DNA from: Gammaproteobacteria bacterium
GTDB taxonomy: Bacteria > Pseudomonadota > Gammaproteobacteria > JALTLT01
Length of the DNA stretch: 12,504 nt
NCBI GenBank assembly: GCA_027001815.1
Contig: JALTLT010000316.1
Span: 1 to 12,504, forward strand
Direction of reading: 5' to 3'
The notes below the pieces were generated by a model. It was given only the letters and a program-made list of their open reading frames with translations. It did not search any database and had not been told where the DNA came from. The position numbers were made by a program, and so were the translations under genes. Shown in pieces: positions 6,258 to 12,504 of the stretch (positions are counted from its first letter, which is position 1; each line of letters opens with the position of its first letter).

Positions 6258-7007
6258 GTGCGCGTGATTGCGGTGATGAACCAGAAAGGAGGGGTGGGCA
6301 AGACCACGACTGCCCTCAACCTGGCCCATGCCCTGGCCCTGGAGGGGCGCCGGGTACTGGCCATCGATCTCGACCCCCAGGGAAATCTCACCGCCAGCTT
6401 CGGCATCACCGGCCACCAGATCCATGGCGTGGATCGGGTGCTCCTGGAAGGTCGGGCGTTGGCGGAGATGGCGTTCCCGGTCCGTGAGGGTGTCCATCTG
6501 ATACCCGCCGGACAGTGGCTGGACCGTTTCGAGCAGGAGCGAAGCGGCGCACAGCAGGCCTGGCGCCTTCGCCGTGCCCTGGAGGAGCTGGAAGGCTACG
6601 ACTATGTGATGGTCGACTGTCCGCCCGCGGCGGGGATGTTGACCATGAATGCGCTGCTGGCCGTGGAAGAGCTGATGATCCCCGTCGCCAGCGACTATCT
6701 GTCGCTGCAGGGGCTGGCACGACTGCTGAGAATTCTGCGGCAGGTGGAGAAGCGGTTGCAGCACGAGACCCGGAAATGGTTCGTGCTGACCCGTTTCCAG
6801 AAACGGCGGCGCCTGGCGCGGGAGGTGCGGGAGAAGCTGGAGAGCTACTTTCCGGGACAGGTCTTCTCCACTCCCGTCCGCGAGCTGGTGGCGCTGGCCG
6901 AGAGCCCCGGATTCGGTCAGTCCATATTCGACTACCAGTTCCGTGGCGCAGGGGCAGACGACTACCGCGGATTGGCGAGAGAACTGATGGAGGGCAGGGC
7001 GGCATGA
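6258..7007 (+). CDS. ParA/Soj-family ATPase (chemosensory cluster positioning)
   Basis: 249-residue deviant-Walker ATPase. Walker A is KGGVGKTT (10-17) with the signature lysine Lys10, the A' region DLDPQGN (36-42), and Walker B VMVDCPPA (about 117-123). The length suits chromosomal ParA, Soj, ParC or PpfA; there is no N-terminal DNA-binding extension like those of plasmid ParA, and no MinD-type amphipathic tail is obvious. Such proteins bind DNA non-specifically as ATP dimers and position cargo. Inside a che operon the cargo is probably the chemosensory complex, as for ParC in Vibrio or PpfA in Rhodobacter. GTG at 6258 is chosen because it gives MRVIAVMNQKGG, the usual family N-terminus; an alternative TTG at 6249 overlaps the cheW stop. 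No ParB and no clear ParP gene is seen in the window. The family is certain, the cargo inferred. Confidence 0.88.
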   Translation: MRVIAVMNQKGGVGKTTTALNLAHALALEGRRVLAIDLDPQGNLTASFGITGHQIHGVDRVLLEGRALAEMAFPVREGVHLIPAGQWLDRFEQERSGAQQAWRLRRALEELEGYDYVMVDCPPAAGMLTMNALLAVEELMIPVASDYLSLQGLARLLRILRQVEKRLQHETRKWFVLTRFQKRRRLAREVREKLESYFPGQVFSTPVRELVALAESPGFGQSIFDYQFRGAGADDYRGLARELMEGRAA

Positions 7008-7129
7008 GCGGCGGCGGCCGGAAGCGGTTCGGGCGGCGAGGTGGTGAGCCGGCGGGAAGCGGCGTGGAGCGTCCCCTCTATCGGTTGTGGCTGGAACACT
7101 TTCTGTCCGGTCTGAGCTGGCTCGGATAG
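7004..7129 (+). CDS. Putative 41-residue basic/amphipathic protein
   Basis: Unrecognised small ORF whose ATG overlaps the parA stop (ATGA, 7004-7007), the classic arrangement for translational coupling, with a purine-rich AGGGCAGGG sequence just upstream. The product has a glycine-rich, strongly basic N-terminus (GGGRKRFGRRGG), a short Gly/Ser linker, then a hydrophobic aromatic stretch, RPLYRLWLEHFLSGLSWL, that could form an amphipathic helix. It ends 27 bp before the chemoreceptor start. A basic N-terminal peptide is what ParB-like partners use to stimulate ParA ATPases, so a ParA-modulating role is one possibility; chance is another, since GC-rich DNA keeps frames open easily. No homologue is known to me. 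Confidence 0.45.
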   Translation: MSGGGRKRFGRRGGEPAGSGVERPLYRLWLEHFLSGLSWLG

Positions 7130-7156
7130 AACAAGGAAATCAGGAGAGACGAGGCG

Positions 7157-10147
7157 ATGGCGAAGAGTGGAGCGAGCAAGATGGGACACGACCCTCTGGC
7201 GTGGATGCTGGAAGGGGAGGGCGATGTCGAGGAGGCCGGCGAGCCGCCAGCGACGAAGAAGAGGTCCTCTGCGACCCCCGCCAGGGGGCGCAGCCGACGG
7301 ACCGGAAAGAAGAGCCCTGCGAAGTCGACGCGAGGCAGGAAAGGGCTCGCCGTAGAGGTGCTGGAGAGCAGTTTCGAACTCCTCGCCCCGCGTGCGGAGG
7401 AGCTGGTGGCTCGTTTCTACGAGGAACTCTTCGCTCGACATCCGGAGGTGCTTCCCCTCTTCGAGGGGGTCGAGATGGACGACCAGAAGCAGAAACTGCT
7501 GGCGGCCCTGAAGCTGGTGGTCTCCAGCCTGCGCAGACCGGCCCAGATGAACCGCGCCCTGCAGGAGATGGGGCGTCGCCATCAGGCCTACGGGGTGGAG
7601 GCCGAACACTATCCCATGGTTGCCTCGACCCTGCTCGATGTGATGGCCGAACTCGCCGGAGAGGCGTGGACGGAGGAAGTGTCCTCCGCCTGGGAGGAGG
7701 CGCTGAGCGGTGTGGCGAATGCCATGCTGGGTGCATACGAGACGGAAGTGAGACAGGAGGAGAGGGCAATGGCCACAAGGGCGAGTGCCGCGAGAAAGAA
7801 GAGCATGCCGATGGGTGCCGGGATCGTCGACGACTTCGAGGTGTTGAAGGAGATCCTCGAACATTCACCGGTCAACGTCATGATCGCCGACAGCGAGGAG
7901 AACATCGTCTTCGTCAACCGCAGGGCGAGGGAGACCCTCTACGGTCTGGAGGACGAACTGGCCAAGTACCTGCCGGGATTCCGTGCCGAGCAGGTGCTCG
8001 GCGGGAGCATCCACCGCTATCACAAGGATCCGGACGCCATCAAGCGCATCCTCCACCGCCTGCAGCCGGGCGAGGTACGGGAAGGCGAGATCACTCCCGG
8101 CCCCTTCGTGTTCGCCCATGAGACCCGGGTGCTGGCCGATCGCAACGGCAACCGCCTCGGCTACGTGGTGCAGTGGCACGACGTGACCGAGGAGCGCATC
8201 AAGGCGGACCAGGCGGAGCGGCTGCAGCGGGCCATTGAAGGGGCGATGACGGCGATGATGATGATCGACCGCGATCTCAACATCACTTATGTCAACGAGG
8301 CGACCCGAAGATTGCTGCAGGAGCACGAGGAGGTGTTCCGTTCCCTCTATCCCGGTTTCTCGGTGGACAAGGTGGTGGGATCGAACATCGACATGTTTCA
8401 CAAGAACCCCGCCTACCAGCGACAGTTGCTGGCCGACCCCTCCAATCTTCCCTACTCGTCGGACATCCAGGTGGGCCCTCTCACCTTCCGCATCAATGTC
8501 TCCGCCATGTACGATCGCAAGGGCGAGTACATCGGCAACACCATGGAGTGGGCGGATGTCACCGAGATGCGGCGCAAGGAACGCGAGGTGGAACGCCTCA
8601 AGGCGGCGATCGACGGCGCCGGCACCTGCCTCATGCTGTGTGACGACAAGCTGAATATCACCTACGCCAACCCGGCGGTGGTCGAACTCCTCGATTCGCG
8701 GAGGGAGCAGCTCCAGCGCATCTGGCCCGGTTTTGACCCCCGCCAGATGGTGGGCCAGAACATCGACCAGTTCCACAAGAACCCGGGTCACCAGCGGGCC
8801 CTGCTCACCGATCCCTCGCGCCTTCCCTTCAAGGGGGAGATCCAGGTCGGTGATCTGGAGTTCGAGCTGAACGTCACGATGGTCACCGATTCGGGTGGCA
8901 CCTATCTCGGCAACATGATCGAGTGGCGCGACGTCACCGAACAGAAGGATGCCGAACGGCAGATCGAGGGTCTGATCCGGGATGCGGTCAACGGCAATCT
9001 CGAGAGTCGTCTCGACGTGGACTCCTACGAGGGCTTCATCCGCAGTTTCGGCGAGGGGATCAATCAGCTTCTGGACGCCATCAGCCGTCCCATCGGAGAT
9101 ACGACCCGGGCGCTGAGCAGGCTCGCGGAAGGCGATCTCTCCACCCGCATGGACGGTGACTACCACGGGGCCTTCGGTGCTCTGCGTGACGCCATCAACG
9201 AGACCATGGTCCATCTCCGCAAGACGGTTGGCAAGATTCGTGACGCCTCCGGGGAGATCGCCTCGGCGGCAAGCGAGATCGCCCAGGGGAATCAGGACCT
9301 CAGCTCCCGTACCGAGTCCCAGGCCTCCTCGCTGGAGGAGACCGCCTCGAGCATGGAGCAGCTCACCTCCACCGTCCGGCAGAATGCCGACAATGCGGCA
9401 CAGGCGAACCAGCTTGCAGCCAGCGCCCGCGACCAGGCGGAGGCAGGCGGAAAGGTGGTCGGTCACGCCATCGAGGCGATGGGAGAGATCAATTCGGCGA
9501 GCAAGAAGATCTCCGACATCATCGGCGTCATCGACGAAATTGCCTTCCAGACCAATCTGCTCGCCCTCAACGCCGCCGTGGAAGCGGCCCGTGCCGGCGA
9601 GCAGGGACGGGGCTTCGCGGTGGTCGCCACCGAAGTGCGCAACCTGGCCCAGCGCTCCGCCGCGGCGGCCAAGGAGATCAAGGCCCTCATCAAGGACTCG
9701 GTGGAGAAGGTGGAGGAGGGCTCCCGACTGGTGGATCAGTCCGGCCGCTCGCTGGAGCAGATCGTCAATTCGGTGAAGAAGGTGAGCGACATCATCGCCG
9801 AGATCGCCGCTGCCAGCCAGGAGCAGTCTTCGGGGATCGACCAGGTCAACCAGGCCGTGACCCAGATGGACGAGATGACACAGCAGAATGCGGCACTGGT
9901 GGAAGAGGCGGCCGCCGCTGCGGAGTCGCTCGACGATCAGGCACGCGAACTCAAGCGGCTGATCGGCTTCTTCTCCCTCGGAGACTCGGTGGGGGGAGCC
10001 GGCGAGCAGCCTCCCGCCGCAGTCGAGCCCGCGGCCGCCCCCCGGGCGACCCGTCCCGGACCCGCGCGGTCCCGCCGCACGCGTCCGGTTGCCCCACCGC
10101 CGGCTCCGGCCGCCGAGGAGGTCGATGACGAATGGGAGGAGTTCTGA
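7157..10147 (+). CDS. Cytosolic globin-PAS chemoreceptor (MCP) with CheR-docking tail
   Basis: 996-residue receptor with no signal peptide or membrane segment, so cytoplasmic. In order: N-terminus with DPLAWM (12-17) and an acidic patch; a Lys/Arg-rich linker (34-63); a globin domain (about 63-200) with Tyr88, Gln110, proximal His142 and EHYP (150-153) placed as in flavohaemoglobin; three PAS modules (about 232-346, 357-471, 482-596), each with HK[N/D]P and a WxDVTE end; a HAMP-like segment (about 600-690); an MCP signalling hairpin (about 690-940) with methylation motif SSLEETASS and tip EIAFQTNLLALNAAVEAARA, aligning without gaps to E. coli Tsr, hence 36H class; a Pro/Ala linker; and the terminal pentapeptide EWEEF (992-996), fitting the NWETF-type CheR/CheB tether. 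ATG has GGAGAG 8 nt upstream. Likely senses O2, NO or redox state through haem; the ligand is inferred. Confidence 0.95.
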   Translation: MAKSGASKMGHDPLAWMLEGEGDVEEAGEPPATKKRSSATPARGRSRRTGKKSPAKSTRGRKGLAVEVLESSFELLAPRAEELVARFYEELFARHPEVLPLFEGVEMDDQKQKLLAALKLVVSSLRRPAQMNRALQEMGRRHQAYGVEAEHYPMVASTLLDVMAELAGEAWTEEVSSAWEEALSGVANAMLGAYETEVRQEERAMATRASAARKKSMPMGAGIVDDFEVLKEILEHSPVNVMIADSEENIVFVNRRARETLYGLEDELAKYLPGFRAEQVLGGSIHRYHKDPDAIKRILHRLQPGEVREGEITPGPFVFAHETRVLADRNGNRLGYVVQWHDVTEERIKADQAERLQRAIEGAMTAMMMIDRDLNITYVNEATRRLLQEHEEVFRSLYPGFSVDKVVGSNIDMFHKNPAYQRQLLADPSNLPYSSDIQVGPLTFRINVSAMYDRKGEYIGNTMEWADVTEMRRKEREVERLKAAIDGAGTCLMLCDDKLNITYANPAVVELLDSRREQLQRIWPGFDPRQMVGQNIDQFHKNPGHQRALLTDPSRLPFKGEIQVGDLEFELNVTMVTDSGGTYLGNMIEWRDVTEQKDAERQIEGLIRDAVNGNLESRLDVDSYEGFIRSFGEGINQLLDAISRPIGDTTRALSRLAEGDLSTRMDGDYHGAFGALRDAINETMVHLRKTVGKIRDASGEIASAASEIAQGNQDLSSRTESQASSLEETASSMEQLTSTVRQNADNAAQANQLAASARDQAEAGGKVVGHAIEAMGEINSASKKISDIIGVIDEIAFQTNLLALNAAVEAARAGEQGRGFAVVATEVRNLAQRSAAAAKEIKALIKDSVEKVEEGSRLVDQSGRSLEQIVNSVKKVSDIIAEIAAASQEQSSGIDQVNQAVTQMDEMTQQNAALVEEAAAAAESLDDQARELKRLIGFFSLGDSVGGAGEQPPAAVEPAAAPRATRPGPARSRRTRPVAPPPAPAAEEVDDEWEEF
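7343..7756 (+). other. Flavohaemoglobin-type globin domain of the chemoreceptor
   Basis: Coding segment for residues 63-200. The motif order FYEELFARHPEVLPLF, DDQKQKL, RRHQAYGV and EHYPMVASTLL follows E. coli Hmp and Vitreoscilla haemoglobin. It gives distal Tyr88 (B10) and Gln110 (E7), proximal His142 (F8), and Tyr152 exactly ten residues after the proximal His, as in Hmp. The Hmp Glu that completes the proximal triad could not be placed with confidence. The FAD and NAD domains of Hmp are absent. Confidence 0.8.
7850..8944 (+). repeat. Tandem array of three PAS modules (period about 125 residues)
   Basis: Three consecutive related units inside the receptor gene. The landmark HK[N/D]P falls at residues 289-292, 415-418 and 540-543, spacings of 126 and 125. 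Units 2 and 3 are the most alike: both have NITY[VA]N, [YW]PGF, an NID.FHKNP..QR.LL.DPS.LP motif, IQVG and WxDVTE. Unit 1 is more diverged, with HKDP and no QR..L block. This points to duplication within the gene, the most recent one giving units 2 and 3. Confidence 0.75.
10135..10141 (+). promoter_or_regulatory. Ribosome binding site of cheR inside the receptor's last codons
   Basis: GGAGGAG, a near-perfect Shine-Dalgarno sequence, 9 nt before the cheR ATG. It lies within the TGG GAG GAG codons that encode WEE of the terminal EWEEF pentapeptide, so one sequence serves both the protein docking motif and translation initiation of the docking enzyme. Confidence 0.7.
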
Positions 10148-10150
10148 GGG

Positions 10151-11005
10151 ATGGGGGCCGTCGCCGCCCTCGCCCCCCCCTCCCGCCGGCGTGAGTTCCT
10201 CTTCACCGAGGAGGACTTTCAGACCATTCGCGGGATGGTGCGAGAGCATACCGGTATCGCCCTCTCCGAGGCCAAGCGCGATCTGGTCTACAGTCGGCTG
10301 GCGCGCCGTATTCGCGCTCGCGGCCTGACCAGTTTCGCCGAGTATCTGGAGATCCTGCGCGACGAGGGGGAGGAGGAGTTCGAACAGTTCACCAACGCCA
10401 TCACCACCAATCTCACCTCCTTTTTCCGCGAGGCGCACCACTTCGACTTTCTGGCGGAAGAGTTGCTGCCTTCGTTGATGGAGAGGAAGCGGGAGCGGGT
10501 GATCCGCATCTGGTCGGCCGGTTGCTCCACCGGTGAGGAGCCCTATTCCATTGCCATGACCGCCGCCGAGGTGGTACCCCCCGAGTGGGACGTACGGATC
10601 CTTGCCACCGATATCGACTCCAGCGTTCTGGAACGGGCGGCCCGTGGCGTCTATGCCCTGGACAGGGTCGAGTCCCTGCCGCTCGAGCGCAAGAAGCGGT
10701 GGTTCCTGCGAGGGCGGGGCAGCAACCAGGGAATGGTACGGGTGGCCCCGCTCCTTCGCCGGATGGTGAGTTTCCGCCAGCTCAACCTGATGGAGTCGTG
10801 GCCCCTGAAGGGGCCGCTGGACATGATCTTCTGCCGCAACGTGCTGATCTATTTCGACAAGCCGACTCAGGCGATGGTGGTGAACCGGTTTGCCGAACTG
10901 TTGCCGGGAGGACACCATCTCTTCCTGGGCCATTCCGAGACACTGCACAGCGTGACAGACCGTTTCCGCCTGATTGGAAAAACCATCTACAGCAGGGAGA
11001 AGTGA
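10151..11005 (+). CDS. cheR: Chemoreceptor glutamate methyltransferase CheR
   Basis: 284-residue SAM-dependent enzyme that methylates receptor glutamates during adaptation. The N-terminal helical domain (about 15-90) ends with TNLTSFFRE (86-94), a CheR hallmark. The catalytic domain has SAM motif SAGCSTGEEPYSIAM (122-136), the acidic ribose-binding TDID (153-156) and FCRNVLIYFD (227-236). The beta-subdomain insertion (about 168-213) contains Gly188-Arg189-Gly190, the G-x-G feature associated with CheRs that need a receptor pentapeptide, which agrees with EWEEF on the receptor encoded just upstream. Only 3 bp separate the receptor stop from this ATG, and its strong ribosome binding site lies in the receptor gene. 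Residues 1-15 are a variable tail. Confidence 0.96.
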   Translation: MGAVAALAPPSRRREFLFTEEDFQTIRGMVREHTGIALSEAKRDLVYSRLARRIRARGLTSFAEYLEILRDEGEEEFEQFTNAITTNLTSFFREAHHFDFLAEELLPSLMERKRERVIRIWSAGCSTGEEPYSIAMTAAEVVPPEWDVRILATDIDSSVLERAARGVYALDRVESLPLERKKRWFLRGRGSNQGMVRVAPLLRRMVSFRQLNLMESWPLKGPLDMIFCRNVLIYFDKPTQAMVVNRFAELLPGGHHLFLGHSETLHSVTDRFRLIGKTIYSREK

Positions 11006-11006
11006 G

Positions 11007-11660
11007 ATGTCCGCTGCCAGTGCCTCGTCTGTGGCCCGCCTGCCGGAAGGTGTGATGAGCGGAGAGTGTCTGCCCGGTTTCGAGCACATCAAGCGCTACT
11101 GGGATCGGGTGCACCACACGGTGGCGGCGAAGATTCATCCGGGACAGTACTACGTCACCCGCAACCACGAGATCATCGTGACCGTGCTCGGCTCGTGCGT
11201 CTCCGCCTGCATCCGCGATCCGAAGCGGGGTATCGGCGGCATGAACCACTTCATGCTGCCGGACGATGCCTCGGGGATCGGCAACCCGCTGAGTCTCGCC
11301 ACCCGCTATGGCAACGTCGCCATGGAACACCTGGTCAACACCATTCTCAAGTACGGTGGAAGCCGGGAGAATCTGGAGGTCAAGCTGTTCGGCGGTGGCC
11401 GGATCATCTCCAGCTTCACCAACATCGGCGAGCGCAACATCGAGTTCGTTCGCGAGTACGTGACGGTGGAGGGGTTGAGGCTGGTAGCGGAGGATCTCGG
11501 CGACATCTATCCCCGCAAGCTGATCTATGATCCCATATCCGGCCGGGCCCGGGTGAAGAAACTGCGCTCCCTGCACAACGACACCATCGTGCGACGCGAG
11601 TTCGAATATCGACACGAACTGGAACACCAGCCGGTGGAGGGAGAGATCGACCTGTTCTGA
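11007..11660 (+). CDS. cheD: Chemoreceptor glutamine deamidase CheD
   Basis: 217-residue enzyme that deamidates receptor glutamines to glutamates and assists adaptation. Core signatures: TVLGSCVSACIRD (59-71) with nucleophile Cys64; MNHFMLP (79-85) with catalytic His81, 17 residues later as in Thermotoga CheD; then LEVKLFGGG and IGERN. The Thr of the family triad is probably Thr59, but the alignment there is off by one, so this is unsure. About 40 residues precede the core. ATG at 11007 follows the cheR stop directly, with GGGAG about 7 nt upstream. An in-frame ATG at 10974 would overlap cheR by 32 bp and add 11 residues; it is considered less likely. Confidence 0.94.
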   Translation: MSAASASSVARLPEGVMSGECLPGFEHIKRYWDRVHHTVAAKIHPGQYYVTRNHEIIVTVLGSCVSACIRDPKRGIGGMNHFMLPDDASGIGNPLSLATRYGNVAMEHLVNTILKYGGSRENLEVKLFGGGRIISSFTNIGERNIEFVREYVTVEGLRLVAEDLGDIYPRKLIYDPISGRARVKKLRSLHNDTIVRREFEYRHELEHQPVEGEIDLF

Positions 11661-11701
11661 ATCCCCCGTTCAGAGCGACAAGACGACAAGATGGAGGAGT
11701 G

Positions 11702-12504
11702 ATGTCCAGGATTCGTGTACTGATCGTCGACGATTCCGCCCTGATCCGCAAGCTGCTCACCGAGCTGCTGTCGTCGGATCCGTCCCTCTATGTGGTCGGT
11801 ACGGCACCCGATCCCTATGTGGCGCGTGAGAAGATCAAGCAGCTCCACCCGGATGTGCTCACCCTCGACGTGGAGATGCCGCGCATGGATGGGCTCACCT
11901 TCCTGCGCAACCTGATGCGACTGCGACCCATGCCGGTGGTGATGATCTCCACCCTCACCGAGAAGGGGGCGGAGGTCACCCTGCAGGCGCTCGCCCTGGG
12001 AGCGGTCGACTTCGTCGCCAAGCCCAAACTGGATGTCTCGCAGGCGATCGAGGAGTATCGGGAGGAGATCGTCGACAAGGTCAAGGCGGCGGCGAAAGCG
12101 AGGGTGCAGCAGCTCTCCGCCGGGCAAGCGACGGCCAGACCCCTGGTGCTCGGTGCCGGTGTGGCGCTCAGGACGACCAACCAGGTGATCGCCTTCGGCG
12201 CCTCCACCGGAGGTACGGAAGCGATTCGAGATGTTCTCTCGGTGATGCCGGCCGACTCGCCCCCCATCGTCATCGCCCAGCACATTCCGGAACTCTTCAG
12301 TACCTCCTTTGCCGCACGACTCAACAGCGCCTGCGCCGTCCACGTGGCCGAAGCGAAGGATGGTCAGACACTGCTGCCCGGCCACGCGGTGGTGGCACCG
12401 GGCGGCCGTCATCTGGAGGTCTTCCGTGACGGTGCCCGCTACGCGTGCCGGGTCTTCGCCGGCGAACGGGTCAATCGTCATATCCCCTCCGTGGACGTGC
12501 TCTT
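11702..12504 (+). CDS. cheB: Chemoreceptor methylesterase/deamidase CheB (3' end outside window)
   Basis: The first 267 codons are present and the frame is still open at the window edge. CheB removes methyl groups from receptor glutamates once phosphorylated by CheA. The N-terminal receiver has Asp10-Asp11, phosphoacceptor Asp56 (LTLDVEMPRMDG), and an AKPK sequence at 106-109. A linker (about 115-160) joins it to the esterase domain with catalytic Ser168 (GASTGGTEAI) and His194 (AQHIP), spaced 26 residues apart as in E. coli (Ser164/His190). The catalytic Asp expected near residue 290 lies beyond the window. ATG at 11702 has GGAGG 4 nt upstream, a rather short spacing, and follows cheD by 41 bp. 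Confidence 0.95.
   Translation, partial: MSRIRVLIVDDSALIRKLLTELLSSDPSLYVVGTAPDPYVAREKIKQLHPDVLTLDVEMPRMDGLTFLRNLMRLRPMPVVMISTLTEKGAEVTLQALALGAVDFVAKPKLDVSQAIEEYREEIVDKVKAAAKARVQQLSAGQATARPLVLGAGVALRTTNQVIAFGASTGGTEAIRDVLSVMPADSPPIVIAQHIPELFSTSFAARLNSACAVHVAEAKDGQTLLPGHAVVAPGGRHLEVFRDGARYACRVFAGERVNRHIPSVDVL

Noticed and set aside
7865..11092. Minus-strand open frame of 1075 codons antisense to the receptor and cheR
   Set aside because: It mirrors the GC-rich third positions of the plus-strand genes; the translation is His-, Leu- and Asp-rich with no domain, and the plus strand holds clear conserved proteins.
1..12504. Search for CRISPR arrays, tRNA or rRNA genes, insertion sequences and attachment sites
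   Set aside because: No spaced short repeats, cloverleaf-like segments, rRNA-like stretches, transposase motifs or terminal inverted repeats were noticed by eye.

Overview
The window comes from a GC-rich proteobacterium, most likely a gammaproteobacterium. Almost every codon in the real genes ends in G or C, the mltF product reads as a close relative of gammaproteobacterial MltF, and the chemotaxis gene order resembles the F7-type clusters of Pseudomonas aeruginosa (Che2) and Vibrio cholerae (cluster III). The genus cannot be named from the sequence alone.

Layout. Positions 70-528 (+) carry tadA, the tRNA adenosine deaminase. It converges on mltF (minus strand, about 549-1973), a murein transglycosylase. 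Next comes about 780 bp without a recognised long gene (1974-2751). This gap contains an apparent 33-residue membrane microprotein on the minus strand (2371-2472) with its own promoter-like and terminator-like signals, and an AT-rich patch (about 2495-2565) that probably holds divergent promoters. From 2752 to the end of the window everything reads on the plus strand as one tightly packed chemosensory operon: STAS-domain protein, cheY, cheA, cheW, a ParA-type ATPase, a 41-residue ORF, a large cytosolic chemoreceptor, cheR, cheD and cheB (cut off by the window end).

How the genes work together. The receptor (996 residues, no membrane segment) joins a flavohaemoglobin-type globin, three tandem PAS modules, a HAMP-like segment, an MCP signalling hairpin that aligns without gaps to E. 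coli Tsr, and a C-terminal EWEEF pentapeptide of the kind that docks CheR and CheB. It would sense oxygen, NO or redox state and control CheA through CheW, with CheY and CheB as phosphoacceptors and CheR, CheB and CheD as the adaptation enzymes. The ParA-type ATPase lies directly before a receptor with a strongly basic N-terminal region. That pairing recalls PpfA/TlpT of Rhodobacter sphaeroides, where a ParA protein positions cytoplasmic chemoreceptor clusters.

The most interesting points are the globin-type MCP next to a ParA gene, the translationally coupled basic 41-residue ORF between them, the cheR ribosome binding site embedded in the codons for the CheR-docking pentapeptide, a G8 run at the cheW/parA junction where slippage would fuse the two frames, and the CxxC membrane microprotein upstream of mltF.
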